Below are positions 32,480 to 41,737 of a stretch of DNA of 64,000 bases, piece after piece. Under the pieces are notes generated by a model that saw only the letters and a list, made by a program, of their open reading frames with translations, ran no database searches and was not told where the DNA came from. The DNA is taken from the NCBI RefSeq assembly GCF_010729105.1, contig NZ_AP022573.1, forward strand, positions 4,278,001-4,342,000. Reading direction: 5' to 3'. The translations under genes and the position numbers were made by a program. Positions within the stretch are counted from its first letter, which is position 1. Every line of letters begins with the position of its first letter. The DNA comes from Mycobacterium saskatchewanense. Lineage in GTDB: Bacteria; Actinomycetota; Actinomycetes; Mycobacteriales; Mycobacteriaceae.

Positions 32480-32963
32480 GCTGCCGATTGGGTTGTCGGT
32501 CAACGGGGTTGCCGTCACACGCAGCGTCGAGCCACGGATGACGCTGGCGGACTTCCTGCGGGACGAGTGCGGCCTCACCGGCACCCATCTGGGGTGCGAG
32601 CATGGCGCCTGCGGGGCCTGCACGGTGCTGCTGGACGGCGACGCGGTGCGGTCGTGCCTGCTGTTCGCCGTGCAGGCGGACGGCCTCGAGGTGACGACGG
32701 TGGAGGGCATCGCGTCCCCGGACGGGACGCTCTCGCCCGTGCAGTCCGCGCTGCGCGAGTGTCATGGCCTCCAATGCGGGTTCTGCACGCCGGGTTTCGT
32801 CACGTCGCTGATCGCCCTGCTGCGCGACAACCCCGATCCGACCGACGACGAGATCCGCGAGGGCCTGTCCGGCAACTTCTGCCGGTGCACGGGCTACCAG
32901 GGCATCGTTGCGGCGGCGCGCCGGGCGGCCGAACTGATGCGCGAATCGGTCACGCCGCGGTAA
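32472..32963 (+). CDS. Molybdenum hydroxylase [2Fe-2S] small subunit (CoxS-like)
   Basis: The 163-residue protein has the plant-type ferredoxin cluster CEHGACGACTVLLDG (residues ~38-52) and the second, helical cluster CGFCTPGF plus FCRCTGYQG (residues ~100-145). Together these define the iron-sulfur subunit of xanthine-oxidase-type enzymes. It is the last gene of the three-subunit operon, started by GTG inside the previous gene. Electrons pass from the molybdenum site of the large subunit through both clusters to FAD. Confidence 0.93.
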   Translation: MPELPIGLSVNGVAVTRSVEPRMTLADFLRDECGLTGTHLGCEHGACGACTVLLDGDAVRSCLLFAVQADGLEVTTVEGIASPDGTLSPVQSALRECHGLQCGFCTPGFVTSLIALLRDNPDPTDDEIREGLSGNFCRCTGYQGIVAAARRAAELMRESVTPR

Positions 32964-33064
32964 AGCTTCGCCATCGACGAGCATTCGCAGGCGCGTCACT
33001 GCAGCCACTTTCGGCGCCCGCTGTTTAATCTGATCCCGGTATTGGACCGAGCTGGGAGTTGCGC

Positions 33065-33661
33065 GTGCTGTTGCCTCGGAAGGTGCGGTGGGGGCTGGCC
33101 GGCGGATCCTTGCTGCTCGTCCCCGTGTTCGTCAGCCCCGCCCTGATCGACGGCTGCGCCTCGATCATCGAGGGCAAGCCCGTCGCCGCTCCGGGTGCCG
33201 GGCCGGTCGAACCCACCTTCCCCACCCCCAGGCCGACCACGCCGACGCCCGCGCCGACGGCACCGGGCACCACCGTGGCCCCGCCGCCGGCGCCGGGCGG
33301 CCCGACCCCACCGGCCGGCGCCATCCCGCTGGCGCCCGACCAGAACGGTTACGTCTTCATCGAGACGAAGTCCGGGCAGACCCGCTGCCAGATCAACAAG
33401 GACACCGTGGGGTGCGAGGCGCCGTTCACCAACTCCCCGCTGCAGGACGGCGAGCACGCCAACGGCGTCAGCATCAGTTCCGCCGGCAACGTGCAATGGG
33501 TGCTGGGCAACCTTGGCGCCATCCCGACCGTCACCATCGACTACCAGACCTACAACGCGCAGGGCTGGACGATCGTCGCCACCGCCGACGGCACCCGATT
33601 CACCAACGATCGCACCAAGCACGGCATGTTCGTCAGCCTCGACAAGGTCAACACCTTCTGA
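33065..33661 (+). CDS. Secreted/membrane-anchored mycobacterial protein, unknown function
   Basis: The 198-residue protein has an N-terminal hydrophobic segment (WGLAGGSLLLVPVFVSPALI) that can act as a signal peptide or anchor. A Pro/Thr-rich linker (about residues 45-90) follows, then a compact C-terminal domain starting at GYVFIETKSGQTRCQI with two Cys that could pair. GTG 33065 was chosen because GGGAG lies 6 nt upstream; a TTG two codons earlier is possible. I recognise the family only as a conserved mycobacterial exported protein and offer no function. Confidence 0.7.
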   Translation: MLLPRKVRWGLAGGSLLLVPVFVSPALIDGCASIIEGKPVAAPGAGPVEPTFPTPRPTTPTPAPTAPGTTVAPPPAPGGPTPPAGAIPLAPDQNGYVFIETKSGQTRCQINKDTVGCEAPFTNSPLQDGEHANGVSISSAGNVQWVLGNLGAIPTVTIDYQTYNAQGWTIVATADGTRFTNDRTKHGMFVSLDKVNTF

Positions 33662-33831
33662 TATCGACCCGACTGCGGGGCGTCGTCCGCATGTGGCTTC
33701 GAAGTTCTGCTCTGCATGACCCCGTCGATGTTGACCGTGGGGTCGACGGCGGGGATAACCGGCGGCCGGCGTTTGACGGTCCTGACCGCTGGCTCGGGAG
33801 CCTGGCCGGCGATGTCAGTACCATCGGTGCC

Positions 33832-34359
33832 GTGCCACGCAACGGCCCACCCGACGACTTTCACAACCAGGCGACCCAGTTCGGCGACTACGGCAAGGGC
33901 GAGCCCCCGCCGGCGGCCGAGCCCTCGCCCACCCCGGCGGCGTCGCCCGAGGGCGAGTGGCCGCAGTTCGCGGACCCGCTGGACGAGGCCGAGCCCAACC
34001 CCTGGTACCGCAAGCCGGCGGCGCTGATCGCCTGGATCGTGGCCGTGCTGGTCCTCATCGGCCTGATCGTGTTCGGCGTCCTCGAGCTGCTGCACGGCGA
34101 GCAGGGCACCAGCCACACACCCTCGACCACCACCAGCACGACGTCGACGTCCACCACGACAACCACCACCACGACCGCGACCACCGCGCCGACGACCACC
34201 GAGCCCTCCACCAGCAACGCGTCGGAGCCGCCCGCCCAGCAGCCCACCCAGCAGCAGCCGCGTCAGCCGACCCATCGGCACCATCTGCCGCAGCTACCGT
34301 CGGTGATCACGATCCCGGAGGTCCCGACCGTGATCACCCTGCCGCCAGGCCTGAACTGA
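33832..34359 (+). CDS. Single-span membrane protein with Thr-rich extracellular tail
   Basis: The 175-residue protein has a Pro/Glu-rich cytoplasmic N-terminus, then WYRKPAALIAWIVAVLVLIG as start of one membrane helix (residues ~58-84). An external tail dominated by Thr/Ser follows (residues ~95-125), then Pro/Gln, ending in a PSVITIPEVP segment. Such tails are typical O-mannosylation targets. The GTG start lacks a clear Shine-Dalgarno box and may be leaderless. It lies 70 bp before an Hsp70-like gene whose C-terminus has the same helix-plus-Thr-tail plan, so the two may work together. Confidence 0.65.
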   Translation: MPRNGPPDDFHNQATQFGDYGKGEPPPAAEPSPTPAASPEGEWPQFADPLDEAEPNPWYRKPAALIAWIVAVLVLIGLIVFGVLELLHGEQGTSHTPSTTTSTTSTSTTTTTTTTATTAPTTTEPSTSNASEPPAQQPTQQQPRQPTHRHHLPQLPSVITIPEVPTVITLPPGLN

Positions 34360-34429
34360 CGGGCCGAGCCGCTAAGGTGAGGGCCGCCGGGCCATCGCCA
34401 GCCGGACAACTGATACAGGGGTGCGCTAT

Positions 34430-36106
34430 ATGAGCGAGTCGCTCGGGCTGTCCATCGGCGTGACCCGCCTGGTCGCGGCCCGCTCCGGCAGCGCCCCGGT
34501 CACCCGCAGCCCCGTCGTGACGCTGTTCGAGAACCGGCCCACCGAGGTGGGCCTGCCCGAGGAGAACCCGAACCTCACCGGGCAGGGGCTGGTGCTGCGG
34601 GGATTCGTCGAGCGGGTGGGCGACCGCACCCCGCTGGTGGCCGCCGACGGGACGAAATACCTCGGCGAGGTCCTGACGGTGGAAGCGATCGAGGCCATGG
34701 CCCGCGCCGTCGGTTACGGCACGCCGGTGACGATCGCCATCCCGGCGTATTGGTCGGAGACCCAGGCGACCGCGCTACGCGAGGAGTTCTTCGCCCAGCC
34801 GGATCTGGCGCGCGCCGGCGTGCCCCCGGTCTTGGTCCCGGACGCCACGGCGGCGCTGGCGGCGCTGCGCGCCCAGCCGGGATTCCCGACGAGCGGCGTC
34901 GTCGCCCTGTGCGATTTCGGCGCCAGCGGGACCAGCGTCACGCTGTTCGATGCGGGCTCCGGCTACCAGCAGATCGGTCCCTCGGTGCGCAACACCGACT
35001 TCTCCGGCGACGCGCTCGATCAGCTCGTCCTCGAGCAGGCGACCGCGCCCGCGGCCACCGCCGACATCGCGAGCACCGCGCGGATCGGCTCGCAGAGCCG
35101 GCTGCTCGGCGAGTGCCGACGCGCCAAGGAACACCTGTCTTCCGCCACCACGGCGACGGTGGCGGCCGGGTCGGGGGAAATCGTCACGCTGTCGCGCGCC
35201 GACTTCGAGCAACTCGTCGCCGAACCGCTGGACCGGTTCGCCGGCGCCGTCGAAGAAGTGTTGCGGCGCAACGGGATAGCCGGCACGGGGCTGGCCGCCG
35301 TGGCGACGGTCGGCGGTGGCGCCGCCATTCCGCTGATCGGCAGGCGGCTCGCCGAACGCTTCGGGGTCCCGATCCACACCGCGCCCCAGCCCGCGTTCAG
35401 CGCGGCGGTCGGCGCGGCCGTGCTCGGCGACCAGCAGCAGTCGGCCGGCGCGCCCACCGCCGCGGCTGCCGCCGTCGAGACGCCGACCCAGATGGTCCGC
35501 ACCGCCCGGGCCGCCGACGCCGATCCCGTGCTGGCCTGGTCGGAAGACGACGACGACACCGGCGAACCGGTGCCCTACACCGGCCCGGACATGACCGGCC
35601 AGTACGACCGGGAGGCACCCAAGGCCGCCGACGTCTCCACCGGCGCCGACGCCGACCGCTACCCCGCCGAACCGGGCGGGCTGCCCTGGTACAAGCGCAC
35701 CGCGCTGGTCCTCAGCGTGGCGGGCGCCGCCGCGGCAGTGCTGGTCGCCGTGGTGCTGGCACTGACGCTGGGCCGCGACAAACCCGGCCCCGCCGGCACC
35801 ACAGCGCCCAACGCACCGGCGCCGCCGCAGACCGTCACCATCACCGGGCCGAACGACAGCACCACGGTGACGGTGGTCCCCGCGCCGCCGCCCCCGTCGA
35901 CGCAGCCCACCGAAACCACGTCGGCCGCGCCGCCACCGAGCACCACGACGAACACGACGACGAACCCACCCACGACGACGACCGCGGCGCCGCCGACCAC
36001 CACCAGCCAACAACCCACGACGACGCAACCCACCACCACGGCCGCGCCGACCACGGCGCGCGACCGGCCTCTGCCCCCGCGGTTCGACTCGCCCTTCCGG
36101 CGCTAG
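34430..36106 (+). CDS. Hsp70-like ATPase fused to a membrane helix and Thr/Pro tail
   Basis: The 558-residue protein starts with an Hsp70/actin-fold nucleotide-binding domain (about residues 1-330; SLGLSIGVTRLVAAR, VVALCDFGASGTSVTLFD and AVATVGGGAAIPLIG are the phosphate and adenosine motifs). It then lacks the Hsp70 substrate-binding domain. Instead it has an acidic linker, WYKRTALVLSVAGAAAAVLV as one membrane helix near residue 430, and a long Thr/Pro-rich tail that should be outside the cell. ATG 34430 has AGGGG upstream. It resembles mycobacterial Hsp70-family membrane proteins of unknown role; envelope sensing or assembly is only a guess. Confidence 0.78.
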   Translation: MSESLGLSIGVTRLVAARSGSAPVTRSPVVTLFENRPTEVGLPEENPNLTGQGLVLRGFVERVGDRTPLVAADGTKYLGEVLTVEAIEAMARAVGYGTPVTIAIPAYWSETQATALREEFFAQPDLARAGVPPVLVPDATAALAALRAQPGFPTSGVVALCDFGASGTSVTLFDAGSGYQQIGPSVRNTDFSGDALDQLVLEQATAPAATADIASTARIGSQSRLLGECRRAKEHLSSATTATVAAGSGEIVTLSRADFEQLVAEPLDRFAGAVEEVLRRNGIAGTGLAAVATVGGGAAIPLIGRRLAERFGVPIHTAPQPAFSAAVGAAVLGDQQQSAGAPTAAAAAVETPTQMVRTARAADADPVLAWSEDDDDTGEPVPYTGPDMTGQYDREAPKAADVSTGADADRYPAEPGGLPWYKRTALVLSVAGAAAAVLVAVVLALTLGRDKPGPAGTTAPNAPAPPQTVTITGPNDSTTVTVVPAPPPPSTQPTETTSAAPPPSTTTNTTTNPPTTTTAAPPTTTSQQPTTTQPTTTAAPTTARDRPLPPRFDSPFRR

Positions 36107-36221
36107 CGCGGGCGTAGTTAGGGCAGCCTTTCTCGCGGCTCGGGCCGCGAAGATGTAACTATGAGCAGGGCTAATCAGCACAAAGCAGGCTGAATGACAC
36201 TACGCATTGGGGAGATTTTCT

Positions 36222-39110
36222 GTGACCACGCAGATGCTCATCAGACTGACCGTGGGCATGGGCATGACGTTGCTCGTGGTGGCGCTTGCCGCACGACGGG
36301 TCCTGTTCCTGTTCCAACTGGTCACGGCCGGCAAACCGGCACCGGGGCACACTGACGACCCCGGCCGGCGGGTCTGGACCGAGATCACGGAGGTCTTCGG
36401 GCAGCGGCGCCTGCTGAAGTGGTCGATCCCCGGCCTGGCCCACTTCTTCACGATGTGGGGCTTCTTCATCCTGCTCACGGTGTACATCGAGGCCTACGGG
36501 CTGCTGTTCCAGGACAACTTCCACATCCCGATCATCGGCCGGTGGGACGCGCTGGGCTTCCTGCAGGACTTCTTCGCGACGGCCGTCTTCCTGGGCATCA
36601 CCACGTTCGCGATCATCCGCCTGACGCGCAGCCCGCGTGAGATCGGCCGGTCGTCGCGGTTCTACGGTTCGCACACCGGCGGCGCCTGGCTGGTGCTGTT
36701 CATGATCTTCAACGTCATCTGGACCTACGTGCTGGTCCGCGGGTCGGCCGTCAACAACGGCACCCTGCCCTACGGCAAGGGCGCGTTCCTGTCCCAGCTG
36801 TTCGGTGTGATCCTGCGCCCGCTCGGGCAGCCCGCCAACGAGATCATCGAGACGACGGCCCTGCTGCTGCACATCGCGGTCATGTTGGCGTTCCTCATCA
36901 TCGTGCTGCACTCCAAGCACCTGCACATCTTCACGGCGCCGATCAACGTCATCTTCAAGCGGCTGCCCGACGCCCTGGGCCCGCTGCTGCCGCTCGAATA
37001 CGAGGGCAAGCCGATCGACTTCGAAAACCCGCCCGACGACGCCCAATTCGGCCGCGGCAAGATCGAGGACTTCAGCTGGAAGGGGATGCTCGACTTCGCC
37101 ACCTGCACCGAGTGCGGGCGCTGCCAGTCGCAGTGCCCCGCCTGGAACACCGGCAAGCCGCTGTCGCCGAAGCTCGTCATCATGGACCTCCGCGACCACT
37201 GGATGGCCAAGGCTCCCTACATCCTGGGCAAGAAGGAGACGCCCACCGAGAACACGCCGGAGGGCGGGCTCGGCGAGGACGTGGCCGGCGAAAAGCACGA
37301 AGAGGCGCACCACGTTCCGGAGTCCGGCTTCGGCCGGGTCATGGGGTCCGGACCCGAGCAGGCCACCCGCCCGCTGGTCGGCACCGCCGAGCAGGGCGGC
37401 GTCATCGACCCCGACGTGCTGTGGTCCTGCGTGACGTGCGGCGCGTGCGTCGAGCAGTGCCCGGTGGACATCGAGCACATCGACCACATCGTGGACATGC
37501 GCCGCTACCAGGTGATGATGGAGTCCGAGTTCCCCACGGAACTGTCGGTGCTGTTCAAGAACCTGGAGACCAAGGCCAACCCGTGGGGCCAGAACGCCGC
37601 CGACCGCACCAACTGGATCGACGAGGTCGACTTCGACGTTCCCGTCTACGGCGAGGACGTCGACAGCTTCGACGGCTTCGAATACCTCTTCTGGGTGGGC
37701 TGCGCCGGGGCCTACGACGACAAGGCCAAGAAGACCACCAAGGCCGTCGCCGAGCTGCTGGCCATCGCCGGGGTGAAGTACCTGGTGCTGGGCGCCGGGG
37801 AGACCTGCAACGGCGACTCCGCGCGCCGCTCCGGCAACGAGTTCCTGTTCCAGCAGCTGGCCGCCCAGGCCGTCGAGACCCTGGACGGCGTCTTCGAGGG
37901 CACCGAGACCGTCGACCGCAAGATCGTCGTCACCTGCCCGCACTGCTTCAACACGCTGGGCCGCGAATACCGGCAGCTGGGCGCGAACTACTCCGTGCTG
38001 CACCACACCCAGCTGCTGAACCGGCTGATCCGCGACAACAAGCTGGTGCCGGTCACCCCGGTTTCGCAGGACATCACCTACCACGACCCGTGCTACCTGG
38101 GCCGCCACAACAAGGTGTATGAGGCACCGCGAGAGCTGATCGGCGCCGCCGGGGCCACCCTGACCGAGATGCCACGCCACGCCGAGCGCAGCTTCTGCTG
38201 CGGCGCCGGCGGCGCCCGGATGTGGATGGAAGAGCACATCGGCAAGCGCATCAACCACGAGCGCGTCGACGAGGCGCTGGCCACCGGGGCCGCCACGATC
38301 GCGACGGGCTGCCCGTTCTGCCGGGTGATGGTCACCGACGGCGTCAACGACCGGCAGGAAGAAGCCGGCCGCAGCGGCGTCGAGGTGCTCGACGTGGCCC
38401 AGGTGCTGCTCGGGTCGCTCGAGTACGACAAGGCGACGCTGCCGGAGAAGGGCACGGCCGCCAAGGAGGCCGAGAAGCGGGCACCGAAGGCGGAACCGAA
38501 GGCCGCCGTCGCGGCGCCCAGCGCACCGGCCGAGGCGCCCGCGGAGGCGGAAGCGCCGAAGGCGGAAGCGCCCGCCGCGCCGGTGAAGGGCCTGGGCATC
38601 GCCGGGGGCGCCAAGCGGCCCGGCGCCAAGAAGTCCCCTGCCCCCGCCGCCAAGGCGACCGAGGCGCCGGCCGAACCGGCCGCGGAGGCCAGGAGCGAGG
38701 CACCCGCCGAGGCCAAGGCGCCGGCCGCGCCGGTGAAGGGCCTGGGCATCGCGGGCGGCGCCAAGCGACCCGGCGCCAAGAAGGCCGCCCCGAAGGCTGC
38801 GGCACCCGCCGCCAAGGCGAGCGAGGCACCGGCCGAGGCGGAAGCGCCCAAGGCCGAAGCTCCGGCCGCCCCCGCGGCTCCGGCTGCTCCCGTGAAGGGC
38901 CTGGGCATCGCCGCGGGCGCCAAGCGCCCCGGCGCCAAGAAGGCCGCCCCCGCGAAGGCCGAGCCGCCGAAGGCCGAGGCGCCCAAGGCCGAGCCGGCGC
39001 CCGAAGCCGGAACCGACGGCGACGGCGAGGCCTCCGCGTCGGCGGCACCCACACCGCCGGTGAAGGGGCTGGGCATCGCGCGCGGCGCCCGTCCGCCGGG
39101 CAAGCGTTGA
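36222..39110 (+). CDS. etfD: EtfD-like membrane iron-sulfur oxidoreductase (Rv0338c-like)
   Basis: This 962-residue protein couples electron-transfer flavoprotein to the respiratory chain during fatty-acid beta-oxidation in mycobacteria. About six membrane helices occupy the first 235 residues. Then come two [4Fe-4S] motifs (CTECGRCQSQCP from Cys295, CVTCGACVEQCP from Cys403) and the CCG-type domains (CPHCFNT, FCCGAGG) of heterodisulfide-reductase subunits. A ~200-residue Ala/Pro/Lys tail contains four copies of VKGLGIA-x-GA-(K/R). GTG 36222 has GGGGAG upstream and was preferred to an earlier TTG. My memory of Rv0338c is ~880 residues, so this tail is expanded. Confidence 0.9.
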   Translation: MTTQMLIRLTVGMGMTLLVVALAARRVLFLFQLVTAGKPAPGHTDDPGRRVWTEITEVFGQRRLLKWSIPGLAHFFTMWGFFILLTVYIEAYGLLFQDNFHIPIIGRWDALGFLQDFFATAVFLGITTFAIIRLTRSPREIGRSSRFYGSHTGGAWLVLFMIFNVIWTYVLVRGSAVNNGTLPYGKGAFLSQLFGVILRPLGQPANEIIETTALLLHIAVMLAFLIIVLHSKHLHIFTAPINVIFKRLPDALGPLLPLEYEGKPIDFENPPDDAQFGRGKIEDFSWKGMLDFATCTECGRCQSQCPAWNTGKPLSPKLVIMDLRDHWMAKAPYILGKKETPTENTPEGGLGEDVAGEKHEEAHHVPESGFGRVMGSGPEQATRPLVGTAEQGGVIDPDVLWSCVTCGACVEQCPVDIEHIDHIVDMRRYQVMMESEFPTELSVLFKNLETKANPWGQNAADRTNWIDEVDFDVPVYGEDVDSFDGFEYLFWVGCAGAYDDKAKKTTKAVAELLAIAGVKYLVLGAGETCNGDSARRSGNEFLFQQLAAQAVETLDGVFEGTETVDRKIVVTCPHCFNTLGREYRQLGANYSVLHHTQLLNRLIRDNKLVPVTPVSQDITYHDPCYLGRHNKVYEAPRELIGAAGATLTEMPRHAERSFCCGAGGARMWMEEHIGKRINHERVDEALATGAATIATGCPFCRVMVTDGVNDRQEEAGRSGVEVLDVAQVLLGSLEYDKATLPEKGTAAKEAEKRAPKAEPKAAVAAPSAPAEAPAEAEAPKAEAPAAPVKGLGIAGGAKRPGAKKSPAPAAKATEAPAEPAAEARSEAPAEAKAPAAPVKGLGIAGGAKRPGAKKAAPKAAAPAAKASEAPAEAEAPKAEAPAAPAAPAAPVKGLGIAAGAKRPGAKKAAPAKAEPPKAEAPKAEPAPEAGTDGDGEASASAAPTPPVKGLGIARGARPPGKR

Positions 39111-39167
39111 TCACAGATTGACCTCCGGCGGCAAATTTCGGTGGACAGCGGTGGCACCATAGGGGGC

Positions 39168-40442
39168 GTGACTACCCACCAGCTGCCCGTGCACGGCCCC
39201 GGTCATCAGGCCGGTCATCACCGGCAGCGCACGTTCGCGCAGTCGTCCAAGCTCCAGGACGTCCTGTACGAGATCCGCGGGCCGGTGCACCAGCACGCCG
39301 CGCGACTCGAGGCCGAGGGGCACCGGATCCTCAAGCTCAACATCGGCAACCCCGCGCCGTTCGGCTTCGAGGCGCCCGACGTCATCATGCGCGACATGAT
39401 CCAGGCGCTGCCGTACGCCCAGGGGTACTCCGACTCGAAGGGCATCCTGCCGGCCCGGCGCGCGGTGGTCACCCGCTACGAGCTGGTCGAGGGCTTCCCC
39501 CGGTTCGACGTCGACGACGTCTTCCTGGGCAACGGGGTGTCCGAGCTGATCACGATGACGCTGCAGGCCCTGCTCGACAACGGTGACCAGGTGCTGATCC
39601 CGTCGCCGGACTACCCGCTGTGGACGGCGTCGACGTCGCTGGCCGGCGGCACCCCCGTCCACTACCTGTGCGACGAGACGCAGGGCTGGCAGCCCGACAT
39701 CGCCGACCTGGAGTCCAAGATCACCGAGCGCACCAAGGCGCTGGTCGTGATCAACCCGAACAACCCGACCGGCGCCGTCTACGGCCGCGAGGTGCTCACG
39801 CAGATGGTGGATCTGGCGCGCAAGCATCAACTGCTGCTGCTCGCCGACGAGATCTACGACAAGATCCTCTACGACGACGCCAAGCACATCAGCCTGGCCA
39901 CCCTTGCCCCCGACATGTTGTGCCTGACCTTCAACGGGCTTTCGAAGGCCTACCGCGTCGCCGGCTACCGGGCGGGCTGGCTGGCGATCACCGGGCCCAA
40001 GGACCACGCCAGCAGCTTCATCGAGGGGATCAGCCTGCTGGCCAACATGCGCCTGTGCCCCAACGTGCCCGCTCAGCACGGGATCCAGGTGGCCCTCGGC
40101 GGCCACCAGAGCATCGAGGACCTGGTGCTTCCGGGCGGCCGGCTGCTCGAGCAGCGCGACGTCGCCTGGGAGAAACTCAACGCGATTCCGGGCGTCTCGT
40201 GCGTGAAGCCCGAGGGTGCGCTGTACGCGTTTCCCCGCCTGGACCCCGAGGTCTACGACATCGAGGACGACGAGCAGCTGGTCCTGGACCTGCTGCTGTC
40301 CGAGAAGATCCTGGTCGCCCAGGGCACCGGCTTCAACTGGCCCGCACCCGACCACCTGCGGATCGTGACGCTGCCGTGGGCGCGCGATCTGGCGGCCGCG
40401 ATCGAGCGGCTGGGAAACTTCCTGGTCAGCTATCGCCAGTAA
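39168..40442 (+). CDS. aspC: Aspartate/alanine-type aminotransferase AspC (Rv0337c-like)
   Basis: The 424-residue protein is a class I PLP-dependent aminotransferase. GIL-PARRAVV and GNGVSELI mark the cofactor pocket, NPNNPTGAVY and ADEIYDKI hold the PLP-binding Asn and Asp, and NGLSKAYRVAGYRAGW contains the Schiff-base Lys. GTG 39168 gives a length near that of the M. tuberculosis homologue and is preceded by AGGGGG. It follows etfD by 57 bp on the same strand, the same order as in M. tuberculosis. Transamination with glutamate/2-oxoglutarate is expected; the preferred amino acid is uncertain. Confidence 0.9.
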   Translation: MTTHQLPVHGPGHQAGHHRQRTFAQSSKLQDVLYEIRGPVHQHAARLEAEGHRILKLNIGNPAPFGFEAPDVIMRDMIQALPYAQGYSDSKGILPARRAVVTRYELVEGFPRFDVDDVFLGNGVSELITMTLQALLDNGDQVLIPSPDYPLWTASTSLAGGTPVHYLCDETQGWQPDIADLESKITERTKALVVINPNNPTGAVYGREVLTQMVDLARKHQLLLLADEIYDKILYDDAKHISLATLAPDMLCLTFNGLSKAYRVAGYRAGWLAITGPKDHASSFIEGISLLANMRLCPNVPAQHGIQVALGGHQSIEDLVLPGGRLLEQRDVAWEKLNAIPGVSCVKPEGALYAFPRLDPEVYDIEDDEQLVLDLLLSEKILVAQGTGFNWPAPDHLRIVTLPWARDLAAAIERLGNFLVSYRQ

Positions 40443-40462
40443 TCGCCTCTACCGTGGAGCGC

Positions 40463-41737
40463 GTGACGCACTCCCACTCGCACGGCCTGCCGCCCGGCCC
40501 GTCCCCGTTGCGCCCGCTGCCCGCCCACATCGTCGTGGGGCTGCTGGTGGCGATCGGTCTGGCGGTGCTGGCCGGGGCGATCGTGTTATGGCCGAGCCGG
40601 CAGCACGTCGACATCCCGGTGCCGTTCCAGAACGCGTCCGGGGGCGCCGTGAGCACCCAGGCCGGGCACGTGCTGTCGAGCGCCCTGGGCGACTGCGGTA
40701 GCCCGTCGGCAAGTCAGGTGCTGACCACCGCGCCGGCGCCGGCCGCCCCGGGTGCCGGGCGGTGCGTGCAGACGCTGGTCGCGATCGATTCGGGGCCCAA
40801 CGCCGGCGCCAGGACCCTGCTGGAGTTCTCCCCCGGCCCCGGCCAGCCGCAGTTCGCGCCGGGGGATCGCGTCCGGCTCGTCCGGCAGGTCGACGACCAG
40901 GGCGCCACCAGCTACTCGTTCTACGACTTCGAGCGCGGCTGGCCGCTGGTGGCACTGGCCATCGCGTTCGCGGTGGTCATCGTCGCGGTCGCGCGCTGGC
41001 GCGGGCTGCTCGCCCTGGTCGGCATCGTCGTCGCGTTCGCCGTGCTGGTCGTCTTCCTGCTGCCGGCGCTGCGCGACGGCGCGCCCGCGGTCCCGGTGGC
41101 GCTGGTGGCGTCGGCGGCCATCCTCTACGCCGTGATCTACCTCGCGCACGGCGTCAACCTGCGGACCAGCGCCGCCCTGCTCGGCACCCTCTCGGCGTTG
41201 CTGCTGGCCGCCGGTTTGTCTTGGGCGGCAATACAACTGACGCACCTGACCGGCCTGTCGGACGAGCAGAACTCGGCGGTCAGCGCGTACCTGGGCAACG
41301 TGTCGATCAGCGGCCTGCTGCTTGCCGGCTTCATCATCGGGTCGCTGGGCGTGCTCAACGATGTCACGGTGACGCAGGCGTCGACCGTCTTCGAACTCGC
41401 CCACCTCGGCGGGTCATCGTCGCGCCGGGCCGTCTTCCTGGGCGCGCTGCGCGTGGGCCGCGACCACATCGCCAGCACGGTGTACACGCTGGTACTGGCC
41501 TATGCCGGCAGCTCGCTGCCCCTGCTGTTGCTGTTCAGCGTCGCCAATCGCTCGCTCGCCGACGTGCTGACCGGCGAGAGCGTGGCCATCGAGCTGGTCC
41601 GGTCCGCGGTGGGCGGCATCGCACTGGCGCTGTCGGTGCCGTTGACGACGGGGATCGCCGCGGTGCTGGCCACTCCGGGCCGGGTCACCTCCGACGTTCC
41701 AGCAGCTCCAGCAGGTACGACCCGTAGCCGGACTTGA
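40463..41737 (+). CDS. YibE/F-like integral membrane protein
   Basis: The 424-residue protein begins with a His-rich cytoplasmic stretch (THSHSHG) and a membrane helix. An external domain of ~120 residues with two Cys (possible disulfide) follows, then seven or so further helices (for example [19 protein letters not shown]). [17 protein letters not shown] and ELAHLGGSS are typical YibE/F-family motifs. Function is unknown in general. GTG 40463 is used; another GTG 9 bp upstream is possible. Its 3' end overlaps rmlA on the other strand by 53 bp. Confidence 0.82.
   Translation: MTHSHSHGLPPGPSPLRPLPAHIVVGLLVAIGLAVLAGAIVLWPSRQHVDIPVPFQNASGGAVSTQAGHVLSSALGDCGSPSASQVLTTAPAPAAPGAGRCVQTLVAIDSGPNAGARTLLEFSPGPGQPQFAPGDRVRLVRQVDDQGATSYSFYDFERGWPLVALAIAFAVVIVAVARWRGLLALVGIVVAFAVLVVFLLPALRDGAPAVPVALVASAAILYAVIYLAHGVNLRTSAALLGTLSALLLAAGLSWAAIQLTHLTGLSDEQNSAVSAYLGNVSISGLLLAGFIIGSLGVLNDVTVTQASTVFELAHLGGSSSRRAVFLGALRVGRDHIASTVYTLVLAYAGSSLPLLLLFSVANRSLADVLTGESVAIELVRSAVGGIALALSVPLTTGIAAVLATPGRVTSDVPAAPAGTTRSRT

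Noticed and set aside
36115..36140. Possible IdeR iron box (gttagggcagcc) before etfD
   Set aside because: Only about 8 of 19 consensus positions match.
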